Below are positions 8,273-17,656 of a DNA stretch of 64,000 nt, piece by piece (the stretch's first letter is position 1; the number at the start of each line of letters is the position of its first letter). Both the position numbers and the translations under genes were made by a program. The stretch comes from Nostoc cf. commune SO-36. Its GTDB lineage: Bacteria; Cyanobacteriota; Cyanobacteriia; Cyanobacteriales; Nostocaceae. The notes under the pieces were generated by a model. It made no database searches, was not told the DNA's origin, and saw only the letters and a list, made by a program, of their open reading frames with translations. The stretch lies in the NCBI RefSeq assembly GCF_023734775.1, contig NZ_AP025732.1:4462501-4526500 (forward strand), given 5' to 3'.

Positions 8273-9352
8273 ATGACTTCACCAATGGAAGAGTTTGGGC
8301 TAAATTTTGAGCAAACAAAAATTTTGTATAGTTTTCAGTATTTTTTAGTACAACAAGATATTGACAGAGAGACAGAATTTGTAAAAAAGCAGCTTAAACT
8401 TAGATATTTAAACAAGTGGAGTAAATCAGTTGAAAATTTTTTAGGAACTCTAGCTAGTAATGATTTACAAAAAAATAATAGTTTTTTATATACTGATTAT
8501 TCTTTATTCGAGGAAGCATTCAAAATAATGAAGTGGTCACTCGATAAAAGACGACCTTTATATACAATTGTATTAGAATTGTCACTGTTTAATCTCTATG
8601 CTCCTTTTGGTACTGAGGAGGATGAACAATTCAAAAAATTAAAACTTAGCGAAACATTTCGTCCAATAATTATAGAAACACTTGTGTTTTTTGCAAATGA
8701 GCTTGGAGTAGAAAAAGAACACGTCACAAGATTTAAATCTAATTATCAAAAATGGAACAATGAAATTACAGGCTCAAACCCTTTGAATTTTTTGTTAGGA
8801 GGCTTGATAGCGGGAGTCGCTGTAGCAGCGGTAGCTGCTGCTATTGCAATACCTATTCTTGTTCCTTTGCTGGCTCCTATACTTGCACCGGGGCTTTCAG
8901 GCGCAGCGGCAATTTCAGCTGTGCTAGCAGCCTTGGGCGGAGGTGCTATTGCAGCAGGTGGTTTTGGTATGGCAGGTGGAATGGCTGTGATTGTTGGTGG
9001 CGGTGCAATTCTTGGCACTGGCGCTGGTACTGGTATTAGTTCATTATTTGCTCAGTCACCGAATTTAGCAGTCCGCGAAGCAGCAAAATTTCTAGTGACT
9101 TTTAACGATATTATATTAGTTCAAGAAGATGTTATAAAGCAGGAAATTGCTTTGAACGCTAGAAACATAATTAAAGGACAGAGAAATGCGATTAATGAAC
9201 CAGAAGAACAAATTTTAGAAATGCAAATGGCGACAAATAATAATCAAGAGCAAATAAGTAATTTACAAAAAGTGGTTAAATATTTGAGAAAAGCCTTAGA
9301 AATAAGCCAAAGTTTATTAAAAAGTTTTTTGTGTAAAAATGGTTTACAGTGA
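8273..9352 (+). CDS. Unrecognised protein with a Gly/Ala-rich membrane segment
   Basis: About 359 residues. Residues ~1-165 are charged and helical (MEEFGLNFEQTKILYSFQYF..., YTIVLELSLFNLYAPFGTEED). Then comes a long Gly/Ala/Val-rich hydrophobic block (LLGGLIAGVAVAAVAAAIAI, GAAAISAVLAALGGGAIAAG, MAVIVGGGAILGTGAGTGIS) able to make several glycine-zipper membrane helices. The last 90 residues are a charged coiled-coil-like tail (EEQILEMQMATNNNQEQISN). ATG 8273 follows AAGGAT at good spacing; an upstream in-frame ATG lies at 8141. The layout recalls membrane-inserting or pore-type proteins, but I cannot name a family. The gene is AT-richer than its neighbours, suggesting acquisition. Confidence 0.6.
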   Translation: MTSPMEEFGLNFEQTKILYSFQYFLVQQDIDRETEFVKKQLKLRYLNKWSKSVENFLGTLASNDLQKNNSFLYTDYSLFEEAFKIMKWSLDKRRPLYTIVLELSLFNLYAPFGTEEDEQFKKLKLSETFRPIIIETLVFFANELGVEKEHVTRFKSNYQKWNNEITGSNPLNFLLGGLIAGVAVAAVAAAIAIPILVPLLAPILAPGLSGAAAISAVLAALGGGAIAAGGFGMAGGMAVIVGGGAILGTGAGTGISSLFAQSPNLAVREAAKFLVTFNDIILVQEDVIKQEIALNARNIIKGQRNAINEPEEQILEMQMATNNNQEQISNLQKVVKYLRKALEISQSLLKSFLCKNGLQ

Positions 9353-9441
9353 AATAGTAAATCGATGATATATATCAATATAAAAACTAGCACGATTGTA
9401 CAGCCTTAAAATCAAGTTACTTTTTTGGCTTTACAGGTATA

Positions 9442-10456
9442 CAGCACTTCCCGGTGTTATGAGGTACAATAGCAACAATTAGTAAACCAGTTTTTTAAAT
9501 GTTGAGGATTCATTAAGTCGAGTGCAACTGAGATTACTGTATCAACCATTTCTGTTGTAGTTGGAGCAAAACTGCGTAAAAAAGATTTGAGTTGTGACCA
9601 CCATAACTCGATTGGATTAAAATCAGGAGAGTATGAGGATAAACAAATAACTTTCGCACCTACAGCTTCAATCATTGGTACAATTGATGCTAGTTTATGG
9701 GCAGGTAAGTTATCCATGACGACTACTGCTCCTGTCCATAAATTAGGCGCTAAAAACTTCTCAATGAATACATCAAATGCTTGGCTATCCATTGAGTTAT
9801 TCATCGTCATTAACGCCACTACTTTTTTAATACTAATTGCTCCAATTACTGTGACTTTTGCACCTCTATAAAATGGTTTTTGGTCGTAAGCTCTTGTTCC
9901 TTGTTGCGAACGCGCATGAGTTCTTGCCAGACCTAATAAAACTCCTGTCTCATCTAGGAATACTAAGTTATCTGGATCTATATCTCTGACCTGTTCCCAA
10001 TATTCTACTCTTAGTTTTTGAACTCTTTCTGTTGCTGCTTGACTACTCCGCAATGTTTTTTTTTACGATTTAATCCTAATTTTTGTAAGGCACGACACAT
10101 TGCACTTCGACCTACCCAATTACCAGTTTTGTCTGCAAATAATTCACACAACTCTATCAATGTTGCATCTGGATGTGCTTCAACTAATTCTCTTAACTCT
10201 ATGTCAGCATTTGTCAGATGACTAAATTGTGGTTTTCCTCGCGGCTTTGGTTGTAAATTTCCTTCAAGTTTTTGTTGTTTTACAAGCTTTTGCACTAAAC
10301 TCTTTGAGACAGAAAATATGTTAGCTACTTTCCTGATTGAGATATTTTTTTGAATATGTGCTGCAACTATTTTTTCTCGAAGCTCGATAGAGTATGACTT
10401 CATTTAAAAGTATTTATATTTTAACCTAGTGTACCTTATAACAGGCGGAAGCGCTG
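9442..10456 (-). mobile_element. Complete IS630-family insertion sequence
   Basis: The element is 1,015 bp and flanked on both sides by TA, the target duplication of IS630/Tc1-mariner elements. The ends are inverted repeats of about 28 bases: CAGCACTTCC...TATGAGGTAC on the left and, read inward from the right, CAGCGCTTCC...TATAAGGTAC. It holds one transposase read in two frames. Its ends match those of the 100-bp MITEs elsewhere in this window. Confidence 0.9.
9457..10403 (-). CDS. IS630-family transposase, two frames joined by probable -1 frameshifting
   Basis: The first frame (10403 down to 10011) encodes the helix-turn-helix part (MKSYSIELREKIVAAHI, IRKVANIFSVSKSLVQKLVK, PRGKPQFS). The second (to 9457) encodes the DDE catalytic part: LVFLDETGVLLG, VTVIGAISIKKVVALMT, VVVMDNLPAHK and YSPDFNPIELWWSQLKSFLR, with the two Asp and the Glu present. 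The frames meet at a run of nine A followed by C (about 10057-10066), a good slippery site. A -1 slip yields the family-typical KKKTLRSSQAATERVQ and a product near 315 residues. The start lies just inside the right terminal repeat. It looks capable of activity. Confidence 0.9.
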
Positions 10457-10493
10457 TAAATGCTGAGTTTATATTTTGCTCATTAGCAACACA

Positions 10494-11279
10494 CTACCGC
10501 AAACCCTTCTCCTGCAACAGCGCATCTACCCAAACTGCATTCTCTTCTGATAATCGTGACGCTGGCTCTTGACTGTAATCTATTACCAAATCATAACTTG
10601 CACGGTCATAAATCCCAGCTAATAAACTCTGCAAATCCACCAACGGTTCACTATCACCCGTTTGCAAAGGCAAGAGAAATGAAGGAATTATATCTTGCAA
10701 ATCAAAGGCATATAAATCAGATTGGGGACGATTTTCTGCTCGACTAACCAAAATACGATAATCATTTTGCGTACCATCCCCAAAAACTAACATTGGTTCC
10801 CCGACACGCAATAAATCAATTTCTACCAAATGTGTTGAACTTCCTAACACTCGCTGTCGCTTAGTTTCGTATGCGTTGCGTCCTTCTCCTAGACGTTTAT
10901 TTTTTGGTGAGAGAATTTCAATCACTGTCACTACTTCTTTTGTTCCTACCTTTCGCACTTCTAAATATCTCTCCTTTACTATCTCAGGTATAGGAACTGT
11001 AACCGTTTTAGGTTGAATGGCAGGTGTAGCTATAGCTATATTCGGTATTTTAGGATTTATTGCTGTCTGCGACTTTTGTACTACTACATCAGGAATACCA
11101 ACTAAGAGTTTATCATCGCCAGTAGTTTGATAAATTCGTTCTTCAATAGCGACAAAATATTTAGGACGTAGTTGAGGAGAGAGGTAATCTGCGATCGCTA
11201 CTATTAGTCTCCCATGTACTCCTGGCCATAGTTCAGGATCTTCTAAATAGGGGTTCATTCCTGGAAATGGATAAGCCAT
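10494..11279 (-). CDS. DUF4058 family protein
   Basis: The N-terminus MAYPFPGMNPYLEDPELWPG is the signature of DUF4058, a family abundant in Nostoc and other filamentous cyanobacteria and often present in many copies. Further family segments are IADYLSPQLRPKYFVAIEER, EVVTVIEILSPKNKRLGEGR and LVEIDLLRVGEP, which together resemble a PD-(D/E)XK-like core (E, D and K positions), although nuclease activity is unproven. The 261-residue length is complete. It lies directly beside the right end of the IS630 element and is followed upstream by a G-rich repeat fragment (11330-11360). Confidence 0.85.
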   Translation of the reverse strand: MAYPFPGMNPYLEDPELWPGVHGRLIVAIADYLSPQLRPKYFVAIEERIYQTTGDDKLLVGIPDVVVQKSQTAINPKIPNIAIATPAIQPKTVTVPIPEIVKERYLEVRKVGTKEVVTVIEILSPKNKRLGEGRNAYETKRQRVLGSSTHLVEIDLLRVGEPMLVFGDGTQNDYRILVSRAENRPQSDLYAFDLQDIIPSFLLPLQTGDSEPLVDLQSLLAGIYDRASYDLVIDYSQEPASRLSEENAVWVDALLQEKGLR

Positions 11280-11360
11280 AGCAAATATCTCAAAACCAAA
11301 ATTTTAAAAGTAACTCTTATAGCCTCCTCTTCCCTTGCAAGAAGAGTTGGGGGTGGGGTT

Positions 11361-11552
11361 CTAAGAACAACTCGTAACTGCAATACCACATTGATTTGCC
11401 TTTGTCAACAAACCCTTAACACCTTGAGATTCTACCTGCGCCCAATCTTCCTGACAGCTGTATTCACAGCAATTCTTTTCACTTTTCGGCTTTCTTGACT
11501 GGTATGCTAATTTTACAAAATTTAATCCTATAATTGCAGGTGGATACAACAC
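11361..11552 (-). CDS. Possible small Cys-rich protein
   Basis: A 63-codon frame includes CCEYSC, AQVESQGVKGLLTKANQCG and a terminal SCS. Cysteine spacing is suggestive, but I recognise no family and no strong ribosome site. It may be a shadow or a remnant; the remaining DNA to 11727 shows nothing else. Confidence 0.2.
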   Translation of the reverse strand: MLYPPAIIGLNFVKLAYQSRKPKSEKNCCEYSCQEDWAQVESQGVKGLLTKANQCGIAVTSCS

Positions 11553-11727
11553 AACGATATGGAAGTTATTCTTGACAAGATGCGCTTACTTTGGTGCTTC
11601 TACCGTGATTGTTACTTGTGCTTGACAAAGCGCAGAAAGTTTAGAGTTTCTTCTATAGGACTTAAATAAAACACCCCATGAATTGAGGGTTAGCAAACAC
11701 ACATTAGTTGATAACCCGCAACTTGGA

Positions 11728-14059
11728 TTACTTATCAGTCTTACCAGCTTTTTTCAAACCTTGCCATCTTTCTCGCAATCGCTTCAAGTTAGGAGTATGA
11801 CCACCATAACGCCAACTAACATAGGCTTGGCTAATCTCATCTATTACCTCAGCAGTTGCTGGGGCATGATGCTGGTATGAACCTTTAGCATACTCTAAAG
11901 GTGTTTGTGCTGGATGTTTTCCTAAACCTTTTTGGGTTGTCCATTGCAGCATTTGTTGATAAAGGCTCTCCATTGCTGGCAATTTCTTTAACCATCGGCG
12001 GTTGCGCCACTCTCGCCATTGTCTCCAACCTAGCCAACTTAAGAAAGCCGTTGTAGTCCCTACAATTAAGCCAGTTAATACACCAAACCAACCTTGAGAG
12101 AATAAAGCTAAAAACCAAGCGATCGCTCTCATCACCCAACTTAATATTGTCCCAAATACATTATTCAACAAACCTGTCACCGGAGACGGCAACCATCCAG
12201 CAACCCAATGCCACAACTGGCGTAACACACTAAAAGTCTGAGTATCTTCAATAGATGGGGGAATCAGAGGATGATTGGGAATGGGCGTCAAAAGCAAACC
12301 AACCATATCTAGGAAAATATACTTCCGTCATCACATAAGCGTCAGTATTACGGACAACATACAGCCCCGTAAATGGATTAAATTCTCCTGGACTAAACCC
12401 TGCAACTAACCGCGCTGGGATGCCAATAGAACGCAGCATCACCGTCAGAACTGTGGAAAAGTGGTCTGGATAGCCTCCTTTTTGTTTGAACAAGAAAGTT
12501 TCTACCAAGTCTTCTTTTTCACTTAAATAAGGCAGTTCTAAGGGATTTTGGGGAACAGAGTAACGTTGCTTTAAATATTGGGCTAAGTAGAGAGCCTTTT
12601 CATAAGGTGAATCCAGTCTTTTCGCAGACTTTGAGACTTTTTCTTGATTGTAGTTGGCGAGAATTTCTTCGGTACGTTGCCGGACTTTTTCGGCAATTTC
12701 GGGAGGAATTTGTAAATAATGCTTTTTAATCTGTTGCGGATATTTAGTAGAAGCTTCACCTAACAGAGTGCGATCGCGGTATGGTACTTCGGAAACTACT
12801 GTGTAGGTAAGTCCTTCTGATAGTTCTACAGGCGATCGCAATCCGTCTTCCTTATCAACAGCGATCATTGGTGTGGGAAAGTAAACTTCCTTGGGATTAG
12901 CCATCGCTGGAATTAGGTTAGGCAAATCCGACACTACTGTATAAGTTTGCACTACCTCTTGGGTTTTACCAGCGATCGCCGATGGGGGAATAAAAATTTG
13001 GTAAGACCAAGGCGATCGCTTGATAGTTGTCACATCTTCGTTACGAGAAATTTCCCATCCCTTACCTGTATAACGGTCAAATCCTAATACTCGCCAAAAA
13101 CCCTCAGCTTGCGATCGCACCCGCATCACTACCTTGGGTTTCATCTCACCCCGCAGGTTTTGGTTAATTTGGCTATTAAAACCGTAATAAAAGTTATTAT
13201 CTATTTTCCCTGGTTGACCAGTTTGATTTTGTCCCGTACCACCGCTACCACTGCCTTGATTATTACCTTTACCTTGGCGGATATAACCGGGATTAATGAT
13301 ACTACGCCCTGTGAAATTACTTTTTACTTGAATAGCAGAACTTACAGGAAAATTCCGTAATTGATAACCGGGGAATCTCGGCAAAATAGCAAAAATTGCC
13401 AGTCCCAGACCGACAATTAGCAAAAAATTTAGAATTAAAAATTTAAAATTAAGACTGGAGGAATTCTTCTGATTGAATTTTTCCTTTTGAGTCTTTAATG
13501 GCTGTAAACCTAAGCGTGATCGATAATCTAATATTAAAGTTGGCAGAGCGATCGCTAAAAATAACAGCAATACAGGTGCAAATGCTAAAGTCTGACTTAG
13601 CGTTGCTGCTACGCCTAATAAAATTAGTCCGATGACAATCGAATAGCCCAAATTTTTACGGCGCGGTGTGTCAAAACTATGTAACACCTGTAGTTGAATC
13701 AACAACTCCGCCAAACCCAGCCGCGTATCATTCAACTCCCCTGCTAATCGCCCAAAGAAAGCACCCAGTGCTACTAGCATTCCAATGGCGATACAGAATT
13801 GAACTGCAACATTGCGATCGCGGCGACGATAGTAACTCCAAATTGCACCCACTACACTCAGTGGTAACGCCCAAAAACTAAACGAAGTTTCAGCAGCGAT
13901 ATCCGTCGCCCCAATTCCCAAAATAACCAACGCTAGCACCAGCACCCGCAAAGAAATTGAATCTTCCACTTCTATTAAAGGCGACCCCTGCGGATTTCGC
14001 CGCCAGAAATTACCTACAGGGAGACGCCAAAACCGATTCATCCTGGATAAGTTAAACAT
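11728..14059 (-). pseudogene. TgpA-like transglutaminase-fold membrane protein with DUF4129 tail, split by one-base insertion
   Basis: The first part (14059-12248) has an N-terminal membrane domain with several helices and a periplasmic transglutaminase-like domain: SAKRLDSPYEKALYLAQYLK, GGYPDHFSTVLTVMLRSIGI and TEVYFPRYGWFAFD. The next frame continues PIPNHPLIPPSIED and carries a helix plus the cytoplasmic DUF4129 region (WRQWREWRNRRWLKKLP, LGKHPAQTPLEYAK). Cyanobacterial homologues read FDPIP.HPLIPPSIE as one chain of about 770 residues, so one extra base near 12290 splits it. An ATG near 12306 could start a separate C-terminal product. The usual catalytic Cys and His are absent (GGYPDHFS, DAYVMTEVYF). 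It acts in the envelope; its role is unknown. Confidence 0.8.
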
Positions 14060-14390
14060 TTGAGTTTAGTAGAAGCAATGATGTAGATGCAAAAAACACA
14101 ATGCAGGGGACGTAATTACTTACCCTACTACTGTGTCAAAAAAATTATCAGGCGTAGATTATGGAGAGAAACGAGAAATGGGTGACGCGGTGAATCGAGA
14201 AATAATCAAATACTTTCTCAATATCTCCATGTCCCCATATCCCGGCGTCTCTGTGTCTTTGTAATAACTGCTTCTCGTAGACACCCCAATGACCGCTTGT
14301 TGAAAAATAGGATAAACTTCAAAACCAGGAAAATCCTCTTAATATATATCGGCGTTGATTGACATAGTGTGCTAGCGGTGGCAATTTAAA
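14060..14390. other. Intergenic region
   Basis: No gene, terminator or repeat family was recognised beyond short text-like repeats around 14220-14290. Confidence 0.4.
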
Positions 14391-15368
14391 CTAAATCGTG
14401 GGATTAATGACAAACAACAATGGCTGTTCGTCTATTTCGGGAAACTCAACTTCCAGGGTATAAGTTGGGTTAAGTTGTTCGCAGCCTAACTCTACATTTA
14501 AATATCCCGAAGTCGAAGAAGTTGTCATTGCTAAGGTGCCACTTCCCCGCAGCGTCAAACTTCCTTTAACGGGTAACTCAGCCTGAACAAGTAACTTCGT
14601 AAGTTTACCTAAAGACTGGTACTCTACTCTGATGTTCAAAGCACCAACACTGGTTAACCATTCTCTTTCCACCACTGGACTGGTTGCTGAAAGTGGTAGA
14701 GTCAGGTTTTCCAGCAGTTGTTTAGCTGCTAGCAACGACAAAGCCATCTGTTGACGCGGTTGTAAATCTGAGTAATCGCTCTGAATAGCAGGCATTGTCT
14801 CCAGAGTACTTACAGATCGATAGGTGCTTCTTAGCACCAATCCAGCGATATCGTTTAATGCTTGAGACTCGTTGGGAAAAAAGTTCTCCACCACTTGAAC
14901 TAATTTTGCCCCCAACGGCACAGAAGATGTCACCAATGCCTGACACTGTTCTAGCAATTGCTGGAAAACTCTTTCCGGCAACCGAGTCGGTAAGGTCAAC
15001 TTTGACTGTTGTACCATCCATCCCCAGCTAGGAACGAGTGTCATTGACGGCTCATCAACAAAATCAGGATATTCGGTTAATTGTGTTTCCCAAGGAAATA
15101 ATGGTGGGTGGTCTTGGGCTTGAATTTGTAACCGATTTTTAAGGACAGTTTGGAAACGATCTAGCACAGTAGGAATTTCTCCTAATTGAAAGGTCTGGGG
15201 CGTTCCTCCCAATTTTGGCTCACTGCTTTTTGAAGCAGTAGCTTCATTGTGGAGGTTTTTTACCCCGTCATTTTCCTCACATTCTACAGATTGGTCAGTA
15301 TTTTTGACATCATCTGTCAATAACCAACCGAGATACTGAGATTGTAAGGATTCTGAGTCACTATTCAT
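14391..15368 (-). CDS. patU: Heterocyst pattern protein PatU (single-frame form)
   Basis: This 325-residue protein directly follows hetZ, as patU does in heterocystous cyanobacteria. It has an acidic N-terminal region, then a DUF1822-like section (FPWETQLTEYPD, LVPSWGWMVQQSKLTLP, LPERVFQQLLEQCQALV). The identification rests mainly on this gene order. PatU proteins modulate heterocyst differentiation and spacing together with HetZ. In Anabaena PCC 7120 the locus is split into patU5 and patU3; here one frame is open throughout. The ATG at 15368 overlaps the hetZ stop (ATGAATAG), implying translational coupling; an in-frame GTG four codons upstream is less likely. Confidence 0.7.
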   Translation of the reverse strand: MNSDSESLQSQYLGWLLTDDVKNTDQSVECEENDGVKNLHNEATASKSSEPKLGGTPQTFQLGEIPTVLDRFQTVLKNRLQIQAQDHPPLFPWETQLTEYPDFVDEPSMTLVPSWGWMVQQSKLTLPTRLPERVFQQLLEQCQALVTSSVPLGAKLVQVVENFFPNESQALNDIAGLVLRSTYRSVSTLETMPAIQSDYSDLQPRQQMALSLLAAKQLLENLTLPLSATSPVVEREWLTSVGALNIRVEYQSLGKLTKLLVQAELPVKGSLTLRGSGTLAMTTSSTSGYLNVELGCEQLNPTYTLEVEFPEIDEQPLLFVINPTI

Positions 15369-16566
15369 GAGTAGATGCACCTGATCCGGAAACTAATGAG
15401 TTACGAATTTCCCAAGCTTGCTCAAGAATCTTAAACCATCGTTTTTGCAGTTGTGCCATTGACAGCCCTAAAGTTTTTGCTATTTTTTCATCAGCTTGTC
15501 CTTGTTGCTTCAACTCTAATAAAGACCGTTGCTTATTGTCCAGTTGTGCTGTGTATACTTGCCATTGCTGGGGAGTTAAGCCCAAATTGGTGTGCAGAGA
15601 AGCTTCCAGCCATTCGTGAACTAATTCCCAACGGTGCAACAGGGCAAACCGAATCAAATGATACTTAAAGCGCTGTTGCAAATAATCTCTCTGACGAGGG
15701 GTTAAACCTAAAACCGACTCAATTTCCTGTGCTGATAAATCCTGGAGGCGGAGGGAAAAATAATCAGCGCAGTCAGATTGTTGCCGCTGTTCGAGATAAT
15801 TCATTAATTCCGTAACCACAACAGAGCGCAAGGTGTCTTCTTCGGGTTCGGGTTCGGCTTGCGTTGCCATTGTGGAGCGCAATTGGTGAACTGCTGGCTC
15901 TTCCCAAGAACCATCACCTTCATTATTGCTACCCTCTGAAGCTTGTTCTATATCTACGCTGGTTTCTGGGGGCTGCTGTTGGGAAAAAGTTTGTGCCCGC
16001 AGAATAATTAGCTGCTGCTGACGGCCTGGTAAGGGAATGCGTCGCTTGCCGTAGCGCTCGGTAAATGCCATGTACTCGGACAATTCCAAGAGCGTTTGCG
16101 GGCGATAAGTGGCACCAAGTTGATTTTCTCGCCGGAAAGCGTTCAACGCTTCTAAATAAAAACTCTGGAGAAAATCTTCAATTATTGTCAGCCGCCCTTG
16201 ATAGCTCAATTGCTTCTGAGGTGGATTAATGTATCGATAAACAATTGCACTCAGAGTACTGTGTAATTCGACCCTGCCCCGATTTGAACCCAACTGATAG
16301 TACCTGAGACACTGTTGCAGCCGATGCCGAGCTAGGGTCATCGCCGAGCTTTCTACAGTTCCAGAAGCTTGGATACGTTTGCTTTCATGACAAATCCGGT
16401 AGACTTCGGTGGTGATACGTCTTGCTACATCGTGGCAATTTTGTTCCGAAGCTTTGGTTGACTGCTGAAACTCCTTGGACAAGAGTTGAAAGATCACCTC
16501 CACGCCTGTAGAATTTTCTCCCAGAATAGTTGCAGATGGAATAGTTGCGGTTGCGGCTGAATTCAT
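15361..16566 (-). CDS. hetZ: Heterocyst differentiation protein HetZ
   Basis: HetZ is an early regulator of heterocyst differentiation acting with HetR. From ATG 16566 (MNSAATATIPSATILGE) the product is 401 residues, the length I recall for Anabaena HetZ. Visible segments include GVEVIFQLLSKEFQQSTKAS, CLRYYQLGSNRGRVELHSTL and YMAFTERYGKRRIPLPGRQQ. A C-terminal region (RSLLELKQQGQADEKIAKTL to LQKRWFKILEQAW) resembles a sigma-like helix-turn-helix, consistent with DNA binding. An acidic linker lies between. It is the first gene of a hetZ-patU unit. The upstream region (16567-16770) is shared divergently with a small conserved gene; no perfect HetR palindrome or NtcA site was found by eye. Confidence 0.88.
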   Translation of the reverse strand: MNSAATATIPSATILGENSTGVEVIFQLLSKEFQQSTKASEQNCHDVARRITTEVYRICHESKRIQASGTVESSAMTLARHRLQQCLRYYQLGSNRGRVELHSTLSAIVYRYINPPQKQLSYQGRLTIIEDFLQSFYLEALNAFRRENQLGATYRPQTLLELSEYMAFTERYGKRRIPLPGRQQQLIILRAQTFSQQQPPETSVDIEQASEGSNNEGDGSWEEPAVHQLRSTMATQAEPEPEEDTLRSVVVTELMNYLEQRQQSDCADYFSLRLQDLSAQEIESVLGLTPRQRDYLQQRFKYHLIRFALLHRWELVHEWLEASLHTNLGLTPQQWQVYTAQLDNKQRSLLELKQQGQADEKIAKTLGLSMAQLQKRWFKILEQAWEIRNSLVSGSGASTHE

Positions 16567-16770
16567 AGTCTCAGTTTTCAAAAGACCCTAAGTATTTAAA
16601 TACAACCTGTAGGACTGTGGGTATTGGCTTGTTCGGTTTTACGTATAAGCTAAACGCAGACCAATCCTACTATTGAGGATATGGCTGATTTTATTATTCC
16701 CAATTTTGATGGGATTGTTCACACTTGATAGATGTTATTGCCATTACCCAAGAGTCGTATACAAGTAATT

Positions 16771-17244
16771 ATGGATTTAGAAGCACAAATTCAATTGCTG
16801 ATTGACAATGCACCCCGCGATGGTATGACACCACATCTTGTTGCAGCAATTGCTCCTGCCCTTAGAGCGATCGCTCAAAAATTACGCTACTCCCAGTACT
16901 ATATTCTCCAAAATTCGGAGTCAAGGTGGGTTTTAACTACATTGAGCAATCGTGCTAATCCAGGATTGGAAAAGCGTGTGATTTACGCTTTCCCTACCAT
17001 ACAGGATGTCTCTCTAATTTCCCCTGCTGGGCTTGACCCTCAAATGCTAGCTAAAATTACTCCTGTCACCCATATTTTGTTCCAAATGGTGGCATTAGAA
17101 CCCGTAGATAGTATCGTTTTTTTGGAAACGCCGGGTAAGACCACTCATACCGTCGAAGTTCGGCGAACTGAACTAGAGAAACTCATACAGCAACAGTTAC
17201 GACAGCAGCGATCGCCTAAACAGATACCCCCTGATATTGCATAG
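16771..17244 (+). CDS. Conserved cyanobacterial protein of unknown function
   Basis: About 157 residues from ATG 16771 (MDLEAQIQLLIDNAPRDG); an in-frame upstream start at 16732 would add 13 residues. The sequence is soluble and mixed alpha/beta: VAAIAPALRAIAQKLRYSQY, YILQNSESRWVLTTLSN, YAFPTIQDVSLIS and PVTHILFQMVALEPVDSIVF. It reads like a conserved cyanobacterial single-domain protein, but I know no functional name. It is transcribed divergently from hetZ, so the two could share regulation. A clear terminator follows. Confidence 0.75.
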   Translation: MDLEAQIQLLIDNAPRDGMTPHLVAAIAPALRAIAQKLRYSQYYILQNSESRWVLTTLSNRANPGLEKRVIYAFPTIQDVSLISPAGLDPQMLAKITPVTHILFQMVALEPVDSIVFLETPGKTTHTVEVRRTELEKLIQQQLRQQRSPKQIPPDIA

Positions 17245-17295
17245 AAAAAATTTGGATGTGGGGTTTTTTAGATACAATCCCACATCCAAATTTTT
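17245..17295 (+). terminator. Strong terminator hairpin
   Basis: AAAAATTTGGATGTGGG (to 17262) pairs with CCCACATCCAAATTTTT (17279-17295) around a 16-base loop, followed by AAATC. It ends the conserved small gene. Confidence 0.85.
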
Positions 17296-17656
17296 AAATC
17301 TTAAATTCTTTGAAAAAAGTTTTCTAAATTAGTAAAAAAAGAAATTTTTTCTTTCACTTACACCATGCTACTAACTCAACTCTTGGTGAAACTTAAAATT
17401 TTAAAAAAAACAGTTCTCAGTGAACATTTTTCAGTTTTAAATTTTTAGTTTCCTAGTGAACCAGATTTTACACTTAAGAAGTTCCAAATAAAAAACTCCA
17501 CTTTCTACCTAGTAAAAAGGTGGGTTGAATTAAATGTAAAACTGCTCTAATGTGTGTTTAGGCGTTAGCGCAATACGATATTTCAGGTTTCCGGTGCATT
17601 ACGGAAGCTGTAATACACCCTATACCTAAATTCCCACTTTCTACTTGATAGCTGAT
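17296..17656. other. AT-rich intergenic region
   Basis: It is convergent space between the small gene and sds. It is rich in A/T runs and shows no gene or named repeat. Confidence 0.4.

Noticed and set aside
16567..16770. HetR or NtcA binding site in the hetZ upstream region
   Set aside because: No GTA-N8-TAC and no HetR-like palindrome could be found by eye. A weak site cannot be excluded but is not supported.
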